In this document: positions 7,458 through 14,718 of the stretch, piece after piece
Position numbering within the stretch: position 1 is the first letter of the stretch
Layout of the letters: each line of letters opens with the position of its first letter
Source of the DNA: Reyranella sp.
Lineage (GTDB): Bacteria; Pseudomonadota; Alphaproteobacteria; Reyranellales; Reyranellaceae
Length of the DNA stretch: 64,000 bases
Assembly (NCBI RefSeq): GCF_004296935.1
Contig: NZ_SCVH01000160.1
Span: 31,462 to 95,461 of the forward strand
Direction: 5' to 3'
Program-made: the position numbers and the translations under genes
Notes under the pieces: model-generated
What the model was told of the DNA's origin: nothing
Databases searched by the model: none
Seen by the model: only the letters and a program-made list of their open reading frames with translations

Positions 7458-8209
7458 ATTGGAAGGCGCTTGCCTACCTGATGCTGATCACCGCCACGAT
7501 TGCCGGCGCGGCGGTGGTCGTCGGCACGGTCTACCGGCAAGGGTCGACGGCCGTGCCGCAATGGCCGGACCTGGTGCGGCCCGGTGACCTGTCGGCCAAG
7601 CACGCGTTTCTGTCCGGCAAGTGCGAGACCTGCCACACACCGCTGCGCGGCGTGGAGGCAAGCGCTTGCATCGCCTGTCACGCCACCGATGCCGTCACGC
7701 TCGCCCGCCAATCGACGGCGTTTCATTCAACCATCCAATCGTGTGCCGCATGCCACGTCGAGCATCAGAAAGCGGTACGACCTACCCGAATGGATCACGA
7801 CGCGCTGATCGCAATCGGCCGGTCAAACCGGCTCGAGCAATCCGGCAAGCCCCCTGATGCCCATTGGCTTTCAAGCCTGCTGAACAAATCGCCGGTGGGT
7901 GCGGAAACACTCGATTGCTTCAGCTGCCACAGCAACAGAAGCCCGCATCGCGATCTGTTTGGACGGGAATGCGCGGACTGTCACCTCACCGCGACGTGGA
8001 AGATTGCCGGCTTCAAGCATCCTTCGCCGAGTTCGAGCGAATGCGCGCAATGCCATCAAGCGCCGCCGAGTCACTATATGGGCCACTTCCATATGGTCTC
8101 AAAGAGGGTTGCGAGGCAGGAGCATGCGCGCGTCGAGCAATGCTATCTCTGCCATCAGACCGACGCCTGGAACGACATTCGTGGTGTCGGCTGGTACAAG
8201 CACCACTAG
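7454..8209 (+). CDS. Membrane-anchored heptaheme c-type cytochrome
   Basis: 251 residues with an N-terminal membrane anchor (about 5-26) and seven CxxCH heme-binding motifs beginning at C57, C72, C97, C155, C173, C197 and C230. The spacing gives groups of three and four hemes. Further histidines (HVEH, MDHD, SPHRD, GHFH, WYKHH) could serve as distal ligands. It resembles multiheme cytochromes of the c3/c7 and NapC-like superfamily but is not clearly any of them. The ATG overlaps the stop codon of the preceding gene (ATGA), so they form one operon. Its probable job is to take electrons from the membrane protein and pass them to a periplasmic or external acceptor; the acceptor is unknown. Confidence 0.85.
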   Translation: MNWKALAYLMLITATIAGAAVVVGTVYRQGSTAVPQWPDLVRPGDLSAKHAFLSGKCETCHTPLRGVEASACIACHATDAVTLARQSTAFHSTIQSCAACHVEHQKAVRPTRMDHDALIAIGRSNRLEQSGKPPDAHWLSSLLNKSPVGAETLDCFSCHSNRSPHRDLFGRECADCHLTATWKIAGFKHPSPSSSECAQCHQAPPSHYMGHFHMVSKRVARQEHARVEQCYLCHQTDAWNDIRGVGWYKHH

Positions 8210-8496
8210 CCGCGATCACCGGCACGAGACGCCTGCGTCTCCAGACCAACCGGCGCCCAATGCGACGCCCCTCATCGACGCCAGGTTTCAATCCGCAGGA
8301 AGCGCTCGCATTGTCCCCGCAACGTCTCGCCGGCACCAACATCCAGATGGATGTGAATGGTCGACATCTCTTCAAATAGCAGTGGGCGAAAAGGAACGTG
8401 GAAGATTTCGGAGGCGACGGCCCTTACCGATCGCTTCCGAAGCTTTTCATGGTGCCAAGCCGGCGCAACTCAGCTCGCTTCCACAAGGCCACTATC

Positions 8497-8868
8497 CTAG
8501 GTCTTGCTGGCCGGGGGATGCATGCCGCCATGAGGTCCGATCGTGCACTTCGACCCGGTCGCCGTCGCATCGTCGATGATGCCGTTCCGATCGACCGTGA
8601 AGTTGATCATGCAGTTCCTCGCCTGAAAGAGAACCTGCGATTTCGGCCCCGTCACCGCCTGGTTGGTGAACATATAGCCGATCGCCCGGCCACCATCGGC
8701 CGTCGGATAGCTGTGATGCGGGGTCCCCCAGGATTGAATGAGATGGGCTGCGCTGTGCCCATCCCAGTCGCGGACATTGAGATCCTTCACCGTGCCCGTC
8801 GAGGTCGACACGCACGCCGCTAGCGCGACGGTGGCGATTGGGAGCACTAGGAAATGATGAACTTTCAT
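8497..8868 (-). CDS. Small outer-membrane or periplasmic lipoprotein
   Basis: A 123-residue protein with a lipoprotein signal (VALAAC, lipidated Cys at about 19) followed by a small domain containing a WGTPHHSYPTADGG stretch, two further cysteines and a His-rich tail (GPHGGMHPP). I do not recognise the family beyond generic small lipoproteins. It is the last minus-strand gene of the copper block. An FNR-like dyad, TTGAGATGAATCAA, lies 127-140 bp upstream of its start, so oxygen control is possible. The 287 bp between its stop codon and the heptaheme gene hold nothing I can identify. Confidence 0.75.
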   Translation of the reverse strand: MKVHHFLVLPIATVALAACVSTSTGTVKDLNVRDWDGHSAAHLIQSWGTPHHSYPTADGGRAIGYMFTNQAVTGPKSQVLFQARNCMINFTVDRNGIIDDATATGSKCTIGPHGGMHPPASKT

Positions 8869-8994
8869 GACAGACACTCCGTTCTTACGTTTGAAAATCC
8901 GCTGCATCGAAGAATGCAACGACGCTTCGATAGATCGGCCCGACGCTACGGACCTCCTGCTTGCAATGCATACGCGACATCCACGCGCGACAAC

Positions 8995-9008
8995 TTGAGA
9001 TGAATCAA
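8995..9008. promoter_or_regulatory. Imperfect FNR-like box
   Basis: TTGAGATGAATCAA keeps TTGA-N6-TCAA and differs from the full FNR site at one half-site position. It lies in the 238-bp gap between the lipoprotein gene (start 8868, minus) and the CusF remnant, facing the lipoprotein gene. Weaker evidence than the sites at 2529 and 3983. Confidence 0.4.
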
Positions 9009-9106
9009 ACGCCGCCTGGGACCACAACCCGCGGTGTATTCGAGGCTCATGTTGGCAAGGCACATTTCTTGCATGAGCGGGTCGGCCGCTGCCAAGGGCT
9101 TCGTCA

Positions 9107-9321
9107 CCGCCACAACCTATGAGGGTAGTGGGCAGCGCCAATCTTCGTTACGGTGATGGCGCCGTCGATCCGGTCGAACTCGACCTTGTCGCCGACCTTG
9201 ACCTTGTCGAACATCGCCGGATCGACCCGGCAAGTATCCGCCGTCCCGCCGATGAGGTCCCTCCCGGCGCTCCCCGCATACGGCCCGACCGCACGACATT
9301 CCCGACTGCGGCCCGAGACGG
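9107..9321 (-). pseudogene. Remnant of a CusF-like copper-binding protein gene
   Basis: The minus strand at about 9128-9224 encodes DPAMFDKVKVGDKVEF followed by DRIDGAITVTKIGAAH, nearly the same as the C-terminal half of the intact CusF-like protein at 10109-10399. The N-terminal part, with signal peptide and metal ligands, is missing: upstream codons in this frame give an unrelated Arg/Gly-rich stretch (start of that frame at about 9321). I read it as a 5'-truncated duplicate that would not bind copper. It lies downstream of the cytochrome c gene in the same direction. Confidence 0.65.
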
Positions 9322-9329
9322 CATGCTCG

Positions 9330-9818
9330 CTACGGCTTTCGGCGCCGAGAGTCGACGTCGATACGTTCCTGCTTCGCCCTGATTTCGGGCGGCCATGTGC
9401 TCTTGATGAAGGCCAGGGTCGCCAAGATCTCCTGATCGGTCAGACGCTGCCCAAAGGCCAGCATGTCCGTCTGGTATCCTGCAGGATATGCCGCCGGACC
9501 ATCCTTGGTGATGCGGAAGAGGACTTCGTCGGGATGGTGCCATGTATGCCCCGACACATCATGCGGCGGCGCCGGCATCCGGCCGTTCGGTAGCCGCCTC
9601 TGCCAGTTGGGCTGTCCTTCCAGAGATGCGCCGTGGCAGCTCGCGCAGGTTTCCGCATAGAGACGCCGGCCGGTCTCGATCTGCGGCGCCGGCGCCGGGC
9701 CCCAGGCGAGAAAAGCCGCCCCGGCGGCAACGACGACCAGCACGACCGACAGGCCCAGATGGACTGATCTTCTCGACACCGAGGACGATGATGATGCCCT
9801 TGGCATTCTACTGCTCAT
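9330..9818 (-). CDS. Membrane-anchored monoheme class I cytochrome c
   Basis: 162 residues: a membrane anchor at about 21-40, then one class I cytochrome domain with CASCH as heme-binding motif and GYQTDMLAFG supplying the probable axial methionine. The His/Pro-rich loop (APPHDVSGHTWHHPDE) is common in cytochromes next to copper oxidases. It probably shuttles electrons in the periplasm, perhaps with the multicopper oxidase encoded upstream. Its start overlaps the end of the preceding small gene by 11 bp; an in-frame ATG at 9806 is an alternative. Confidence 0.85.
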   Translation of the reverse strand: MSSRMPRASSSSSVSRRSVHLGLSVVLVVVAAGAAFLAWGPAPAPQIETGRRLYAETCASCHGASLEGQPNWQRRLPNGRMPAPPHDVSGHTWHHPDEVLFRITKDGPAAYPAGYQTDMLAFGQRLTDQEILATLAFIKSTWPPEIRAKQERIDVDSRRRKP

Positions 9819-10080
9819 CGTTCTCGCGAGGCGAGGTTTGGAGCCGACACTCCGACCCGATACAGATCACGTGCAGCACCCGGGCGGGCCGTTTGCAGGT
9901 CACCGCATAGACGATCAGCGCCGCAGACAGCTGCGTTGGAACGATGCGTTCGGGCACACACGCGTTCCGGTCGAGAACCAACAACAGTTCCCGATCGTTG
10001 GCGTGAGCCCTGCTTGCCATCGACGAGGCGGCGGCAAGCAGGGCTCCAATTGCGATCGACATCAAGAAGGACTTCGCCAT
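9808..10080 (-). CDS. Small secreted Cys-containing protein of unknown function
   Basis: 90 residues with a clear signal peptide (about 1-27, ending SRAHA) and a short mature part with four cysteines (DRNAC, VTCKRP, HVICIGSEC) suited to two disulfides. I do not recognise a family. It lies between the CusF and cytochrome c genes, overlapping the latter, so it belongs to the same copper-related operon. A role in periplasmic copper or cytochrome handling is possible but only from position. Confidence 0.65.
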   Translation of the reverse strand: MAKSFLMSIAIGALLAAASSMASRAHANDRELLLVLDRNACVPERIVPTQLSAALIVYAVTCKRPARVLHVICIGSECRLQTSPRENDEQ

Positions 10081-10108
10081 AGAGCACGTCTCCGTGCCTT
10101 GCCGCCCG

Positions 10109-10399
10109 TCAGTGCGCCTTGCCGATCTTGGTTACGGTGATGGCACCATTGACGCGATCGGCCTCGAACTCGATCTTTTCGCCGGCCTTGACCTTGTCGA
10201 GCATCGCCGGATCGGCAACGCGGAACACCATGGTCATGGAATCCATGTCGAGCTTCTTGATCGGCCCGTGCTTGAGCGTGATCTTGCCGGCGGACTTGTC
10301 GATCTTGACCACTTCGCCCTTGACCATGTCGCCGTCGGCCCAAGCGGTGCCGACCGTGAAGAACACCGCGAGCGCGATGGAAAGCAAAGTCCTGAACAT
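10109..10399 (-). CDS. CusF-like periplasmic copper-binding protein
   Basis: 96 residues: signal peptide about 1-21, then a small OB-like fold reading KGEVVKIDKSAGKITLKHGPI, then LDMDSMTMVFRV. In E. coli CusF the Cu(I) site uses H36, W44, M47 and M49. Here the His and the MTM pair are present and the Trp position holds Met, a substitution I recall as common in CusF-like proteins outside Enterobacteria. It would carry Cu(I) in the periplasm, perhaps to an efflux pump or to the multicopper oxidase. A truncated second copy lies at about 9107-9321. Confidence 0.85.
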   Translation of the reverse strand: MFRTLLSIALAVFFTVGTAWADGDMVKGEVVKIDKSAGKITLKHGPIKKLDMDSMTMVFRVADPAMLDKVKAGEKIEFEADRVNGAITVTKIGKAH

Positions 10400-10427
10400 G
10401 CGAATCTCCTTTATGGCTTGATGCGAA

Positions 10428-10919
10428 CTACTCGACGACGATGGTTCCGAACATGCCGGACTGGCGATGGCCGGGGATGAGGCATGAGAAGTCGAACGTA
10501 CCGGCCTTGGTGAACTGCCAGACGATCTCGGCGGTCTTCTTGGGCTTCACCCGGCGGGCGTTTGGATCGTCGTGCTCCATGTCGGGGTTCTTCTCCATCT
10601 CCTTCATGTGCTTGAGATTGTCCTCGAGCGTCGCCACCACGAACTCGTGGTCGACCTCACCGTTGTTGCGAAGCTGAAAGCGCACCTGCTCGCCTTTGCG
10701 GATCTTGAGGGTGTCGGGAATGAACAGCATCTTGCCGTCGGACTCGCGCATCACGATCTGGACGATGCGCGCCGGTTTCTTGGGATCGCCCGGCTTGCCG
10801 TAGGCCGTCTCCGCCGGATGATCGTGTCCTTCGCCCGGCTTGTGGCCCGGAGCGGCAAGGGCACCGGCCGAGAGCAGGCCGACGGCGAGAACAGTTGCGA
10901 GCGCGCGTTGCAATATCAT
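10428..10919 (-). CDS. Periplasmic cupredoxin (plastocyanin/azurin-like)
   Basis: 163 residues from the ATG at 10919, which follows a GGAG site; an upstream in-frame GTG at 10952 would overlap the oxidase gene. Signal peptide about 1-22, then a His-rich segment (GHKPGEGHDHPAE) and one cupredoxin domain. The type 1 copper ligands are visible: His in NGEVDHEFVV, then Cys, His and Met in FDFSCLIPGHRQSGMFG. Related proteins in copper operons are soluble copper carriers or electron donors to multicopper oxidases. It follows the oxidase gene closely on the same strand. Confidence 0.9.
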   Translation of the reverse strand: MILQRALATVLAVGLLSAGALAAPGHKPGEGHDHPAETAYGKPGDPKKPARIVQIVMRESDGKMLFIPDTLKIRKGEQVRFQLRNNGEVDHEFVVATLEDNLKHMKEMEKNPDMEHDDPNARRVKPKKTAEIVWQFTKAGTFDFSCLIPGHRQSGMFGTIVVE

Positions 10920-10938
10920 TGGATGCTCCTGTCTAAGG

Positions 10939-12327
10939 TTACTTGTGACCACTATGTGAGCTTGGCTTGACGACTTTCAGCGCTTCGCCGGGCTTGACGG
11001 CCGGCGTAGGCGTGGACGCCCGTGTCGCGGCAGGGGGCGGGCCGGTCCATTGATAGGCGACGGTGCCCGGCGGGTGCTTGTACCAACCGGGATCCTTGTA
11101 GTCGCCCGCCGCCAGGCCTTCGCGCACCTTCACGACCGTGAACATGCCGCCCATCTCGACCGGCCCGAACTGGGCGAAGCCGGTCATCATCGGCAGCGTG
11201 TTGTCGGGCAGCGGCATTTCCATCTCGCCCATGTCGGCCATGCCGGCCGAGCCCATCGCCATGTAGTCGGGCACCATGCGGCGCATCTGCCTGGAAAATT
11301 CACGTTTGTTGACGCCGATGAAGGTTCGGATGTCGTGGCCCATCGCGTTCATCGTGTGGTGCGACTTGTGGCAATGCAGCGCCCAGTCGCCCAGCTCGTC
11401 GGCCGTGAATTCGTAGGCGCGCATGGCACCGACCGGGATGTCTATCGTGACCTCGGGCCAGCGCGCTTCCGGACGTACCCAGCCGCCGTCAGTGCAAGTC
11501 ACCTCGAAATCGTAGCCGTGCATGTGGATCGGATGGTTGGTCATGGTGAGATTGCCGACCCGTACCCGCACGCGGTCGCCCTTGGCCACGACCAGCGGAT
11601 CGATCCCCGGGAACACCCGGGTATTGAAGGTCCACATGTTGAAGTTCAGCATCTCCGCGACCTTGGGCACGTAATTGCCCGGATCGATGTCGTACGCGGA
11701 GAGCAGAAAGACGAAATCGCGGTCGACCCGGTGCAGCTTGGGGTCACGCGGATGAACCACGAAGAACCCCATCATGCCCATCGCCATCTGCACCATTTCG
11801 TCGGCGTGCGGGTGGTACATGAAGGTCCCGCTCTTGCGGAGCTGGAACTCGTAGACGAAGGTCTGGCCCGGCTTGATGTGCGGCTGGGTGAGGCCGCCGA
11901 CCCCGTCCATGCCGCAGGGCAGGAGCTGGCCGTGCCAGTGGACCGTGGTGTGCTCGGGCAGGCGATTGGTGACGAAGATCCGTACCTTGTCGCCTTCCAC
12001 AGCCTCGATGGTGGGGCCCGGGCTCTGGCCGTTGTAGCCCCACAGGCGCGCGATCATGCCCGGCGCCATTTCGCGCTCGACCGGTTCGGCCACGAGATGG
12101 AACTCCTTCCAGTCGCCATTCTGCCGCCACGGCAGGGTCCAGCCGTTGAGCGTCACCACCGGCTGATAATCCGGTCCGCTCGTGGGATAGAGCGGCGGCT
12201 GCATGGTGTTGGTCGTGGTCGTCGGCGCCTCGGGAATCGATTGTGCCTGCACGCGACCGCTGACGGCGGCGGCGCTTAGAAGAGCGAGGCCGGAAGCCCC
12301 GACGAGGTCGCGTCTGGAGAGACTCAT
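10939..12327 (-). CDS. CopA/CueO-type multicopper oxidase
   Basis: 462 residues with a Tat-like signal (SLSRRDLVGASGLALLSAA) and three cupredoxin domains. The four copper-ligand motifs are present: HWHG, HPHAD, HPIHMHG, and the C-terminal HCHKSHHTMNAM, which gives the HCHxxxHxxxxM type 1/type 3 signature. A Met-rich loop (MAMGSAGMADMGEMEMPLPDN) near residue 355 resembles the Cu(I)-binding insertions of cuprous oxidases. It probably oxidises Cu(I) to less toxic Cu(II) in the periplasm using oxygen. An AAGGAG site precedes its ATG. The gene sits between the TolC-type lipoprotein and cupredoxin genes in one operon. Confidence 0.92.
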   Translation of the reverse strand: MSLSRRDLVGASGLALLSAAAVSGRVQAQSIPEAPTTTTNTMQPPLYPTSGPDYQPVVTLNGWTLPWRQNGDWKEFHLVAEPVEREMAPGMIARLWGYNGQSPGPTIEAVEGDKVRIFVTNRLPEHTTVHWHGQLLPCGMDGVGGLTQPHIKPGQTFVYEFQLRKSGTFMYHPHADEMVQMAMGMMGFFVVHPRDPKLHRVDRDFVFLLSAYDIDPGNYVPKVAEMLNFNMWTFNTRVFPGIDPLVVAKGDRVRVRVGNLTMTNHPIHMHGYDFEVTCTDGGWVRPEARWPEVTIDIPVGAMRAYEFTADELGDWALHCHKSHHTMNAMGHDIRTFIGVNKREFSRQMRRMVPDYMAMGSAGMADMGEMEMPLPDNTLPMMTGFAQFGPVEMGGMFTVVKVREGLAAGDYKDPGWYKHPPGTVAYQWTGPPPAATRASTPTPAVKPGEALKVVKPSSHSGHK

Positions 12328-12342
12328 GATGATCTCCTTGGG

Positions 12343-13779
12343 CTAGAATCCGAGAGGAATGGTTTCGGGCGGGGGCGTCGTGTTGATGACCCCCGACGGC
12401 GGGACGGTGCCGCCGACGATGAGGGCCGCCTGGAGATCGGCGATCGCCAGATGGTGATCGCGCAGGGCATCCAGCGCGGCGACGTTGGCCGAAATGCGCT
12501 CGCGCTCCTCGACCAGGAGTTCGAAGACGTCGACCAGCATGCCGTTGTAGCGCAGCAGCACTTCCGCCGAGATCTGGCGGCGCAGCGGCAGGATGCGCGT
12601 CTGATAGTACCGTGCGATGTCGTAGGTCGCGCGATAGGTCGTGTATGCCACGCGGGCTTCGGAGCGCGCATTCACGGAACGCTCGGTCAGTCGATTGACC
12701 GCCCTCATGTAGATCTCGCGAGCGGTCGTGACTCTCGCTTCGCCCGTGTCGAAGATCGGAATCACGATGCCCAACTCGAACCCGTAGCGGTTCTTCGACG
12801 TCTGCTCGCCGGCATCGTTGGTCTCGACCTCGTTCCTGTAGCCCAGGGCCAGTTCGAGGAAGGACAGGTAGCGCGTCGCGTCCACGAACCCGACCGACTT
12901 GGCCAGGGTGACGATCTCGTAGCGCAGGATGATGAGATCGACGCGCCGACGCATGGCCTCGACCTCGACATCTGCCAGCGCATCGGGTGCGGCAGGCAGC
13001 GCGGGAAGCCGCGCCGGCAGCCTGTAGCCAAGGTCGGTGCCCCACAGGCCCAGTATCCGGTTGAGCGCTTCACGGGTCCCGGCGACGCTCAGCCGGGCCT
13101 GAGCGACCTGGGCGCTCAGATCGGCGTAGAAGACGGAGACGCGGGCCTGATCGAGCTTGTTGGCGGCGCCGGTCTCGCCAAGTTGCTTCATCAGGCGGGC
13201 AGAAGCATCGGCCGTCTGTCGCGACTGTTCCAGCAACGCCAGCCGCTGCTGTGCCGCTATGGCGCGCACGTAGGCACGACGCACGTCCACGGTGAGGCTG
13301 AGCGTCGTCGCGACGGCCCGATAGCGTGCTTCCTCGAACTCGCGCTTGGCGATTTCCGTCCGTCTCGGCAGGGTGGCGAAGGCGAGCAGGTTGCCGACGA
13401 GCTGGAAGCCCAATTCCACGAAGCCACCCGTGCCGAAGGTGCGTCCCACGGTGAGCGCGGGATTGGGGGGCAGACTCGTCTGGACGTATTCCGCTTCGGA
13501 GATCCCGAGGTCATTGTACGCGGCCTGCAATCCGCGATTGTTGAGCAGGGCGATCTGTACGGCCGCGTCTTCATTGAGCGGTTCGGACAGCAAAGCTTGT
13601 ACTCGCTCGCGCGCCCGTCGCGTTTCCTCGGCCGAGGAAAGTTTCACGGCATCCTTGCCGATTTCCTGGCGGACGCCATCCGTCACCGGCGCCATGCCGC
13701 CGTCGCCGGTGAACTTGGCGCATCCCGCCATCAGTAGACCGAGCAGGGCGGCGACAACGATCCTTGATGGCGCCTTCAT
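12343..13779 (-). CDS. TolC-family outer-membrane efflux lipoprotein
   Basis: 478 residues with a lipobox (LLMAGC) and two repeats of long alpha-helical coiled segments separated by outer-membrane strands (SLPPNPALTVGRTFG; YLSFLELALGYRNEV), the layout of CusC/OprM-type channels. No membrane-fusion or RND gene accompanies it here, so its pump partner is elsewhere or its role differs. It is placed between the multicopper oxidase and a small lipoprotein whose stop codon overlaps its start (ATGA), which indicates translational coupling in the copper operon. Confidence 0.9.
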   Translation of the reverse strand: MKAPSRIVVAALLGLLMAGCAKFTGDGGMAPVTDGVRQEIGKDAVKLSSAEETRRARERVQALLSEPLNEDAAVQIALLNNRGLQAAYNDLGISEAEYVQTSLPPNPALTVGRTFGTGGFVELGFQLVGNLLAFATLPRRTEIAKREFEEARYRAVATTLSLTVDVRRAYVRAIAAQQRLALLEQSRQTADASARLMKQLGETGAANKLDQARVSVFYADLSAQVAQARLSVAGTREALNRILGLWGTDLGYRLPARLPALPAAPDALADVEVEAMRRRVDLIILRYEIVTLAKSVGFVDATRYLSFLELALGYRNEVETNDAGEQTSKNRYGFELGIVIPIFDTGEARVTTAREIYMRAVNRLTERSVNARSEARVAYTTYRATYDIARYYQTRILPLRRQISAEVLLRYNGMLVDVFELLVEERERISANVAALDALRDHHLAIADLQAALIVGGTVPPSGVINTTPPPETIPLGF

Positions 13780-14012
13780 GGCGACCGTCCGGCGCCGGGC
13801 GCCACGCTGTCGTTCAACTCACGCCAAGGCTTGAGCCCGACGGGCGTAAACGCGGCGGTGCCGGCCAGTACCGGCTTGTAGGGTGTGGCAGCTGCGGGCG
13901 CCTGAGGATCGGCTGGATCGGGTGACGTGGCCTGGGGCAACGGCGCCGGACTGCATCCGGCAACCGCTGAGGCCAGCGCCACGACGCCCATGACGGCGCG
14001 TCGAAACGACAT
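13776..14012 (-). CDS. Small lipoprotein in copper operon
   Basis: 78 residues: lipobox SAVAGC, then a Pro/Ala-rich linker and a short C-terminal segment (TAAFTPVGLKPWRELNDSVAPG). No family recognised. Its last four bases overlap the TolC-type gene, so both are made from one message. It may assist the outer-membrane channel or be a structural peptide; nothing in the sequence decides. Confidence 0.65.
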   Translation of the reverse strand: MSFRRAVMGVVALASAVAGCSPAPLPQATSPDPADPQAPAAATPYKPVLAGTAAFTPVGLKPWRELNDSVAPGAGRSP

Positions 14013-14051
14013 GATGACTCTCCGTGTCTGAAGGGAACCGTGGACGACGGT

Positions 14052-14402
14052 TCAGACTCGGGGAGGCGGTGGATCCTGGGTGAAGGTGAGGCCGGTAAGG
14101 CTGCGCACGGGGGCGGACAGCCAGGCGTGAAGCGGCGCCGGCGCGACGCCCGCCGATGCCGGGGGCAACACGGCCACCGTGCAAGACATCATCGGACAGC
14201 ATTGCCCGGCGGCATGCTTGGCCGTGCCCTGCGCCGGGCAATCTTGCGGCGGCGGTGCGTGATCGGGGCACTCGACCGAGGCCACCTGCGCCCCGTGTGT
14301 CATGGACGGCGTCATCGCATGGCTCGCCGCCGCGGCCCCGAAGGAGGGGACGACGAAGGCCGCCAGGGCGATCAGCCAGACCAGGGTGCGGATGCGTGTC
14401 AT
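14052..14402 (-). CDS. Secreted Cys/His/Met-containing protein, probably copper-related
   Basis: 116 residues from the ATG at 14402, one base after the csoR stop codon, so the two are probably co-translated. Signal peptide about 1-24, then a region with potential metal ligands: [38 protein letters not shown]. The remainder is hydrophobic and Pro-rich. I do not recognise a family for certain; it resembles short periplasmic proteins found after csoR genes. A role in copper sensing or sequestration is inferred from position and residues. Confidence 0.65.
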   Translation of the reverse strand: MTRIRTLVWLIALAAFVVPSFGAAAASHAMTPSMTHGAQVASVECPDHAPPPQDCPAQGTAKHAAGQCCPMMSCTVAVLPPASAGVAPAPLHAWLSAPVRSLTGLTFTQDPPPPRV

Positions 14403-14403
14403 G

Positions 14404-14679
14404 TCAGCGGCGCCGACTATCCAATACTTCGAGCAGTTCGTCGATCTTCGTCTGGCGGTCGTTTTCGGAGCCGGCATGGAAAGCGTGCGCCACGCAGTGC
14501 TGCAGGTGGTCGCTCAGCGTCTCCTGCTCGACCCTGTCGAGGGCGGCGCGCACCGCGCGGATCTGCGTCAGCACGTCGATGCAGTAGCGATCTTCCTCGA
14601 TCATGCGCGCCACGCCGCGCACCTGGCCTTCTATGCGGCTCAGGCGCGCAAGCTGGGATTTCTTGAGTTTCTCGTCCAT
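14404..14679 (-). CDS. csoR: CsoR-type copper-sensing repressor
   Basis: 91 residues, the usual size for the CsoR/RcnR/FrmR family of all-helical DNA-binding metal sensors. It begins [24 protein letters not shown] and carries C33, H58 and C62, the Cys-His-Cys set with the same spacing as C36/H61/C65 of M. tuberculosis CsoR, which bind Cu(I). Copper binding releases the protein from DNA. It is divergent from the copper ATPase gene, and a perfect palindrome typical of CsoR operators lies between them at 14689-14707. Confidence 0.9.
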   Translation of the reverse strand: MDEKLKKSQLARLSRIEGQVRGVARMIEEDRYCIDVLTQIRAVRAALDRVEQETLSDHLQHCVAHAFHAGSENDRQTKIDELLEVLDSRRR

Positions 14680-14688
14680 GTCTTGAAC

Positions 14689-14707
14689 TATACCCCCGTA
14701 GGGTATA
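14689..14707. promoter_or_regulatory. CsoR operator
   Basis: TATACCCCCGTAGGGTATA has perfect 7-bp arms (TATACCC/GGGTATA) around a 5-bp centre, the pattern of CsoR-family operators. It lies ten bases upstream of csoR and twelve upstream of the copper ATPase gene, so one site could repress both divergent genes until copper rises. Confidence 0.85.
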
Positions 14708-14718
14708 TATGGCAAGTC

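Noticed and set aside
8398-8823. Plus-strand frame over the lipoprotein gene
   Set aside because: No ribosome site or family likeness; the minus strand has a lipoprotein signal and ribosome site.
11050-12279. Long plus-strand open frame opposite the multicopper oxidase gene
   Set aside because: It is rich in His, Asp, Arg and Val, as expected of the antisense of high-GC coding DNA, has no recognisable domain, and the minus strand encodes a clear multicopper oxidase.
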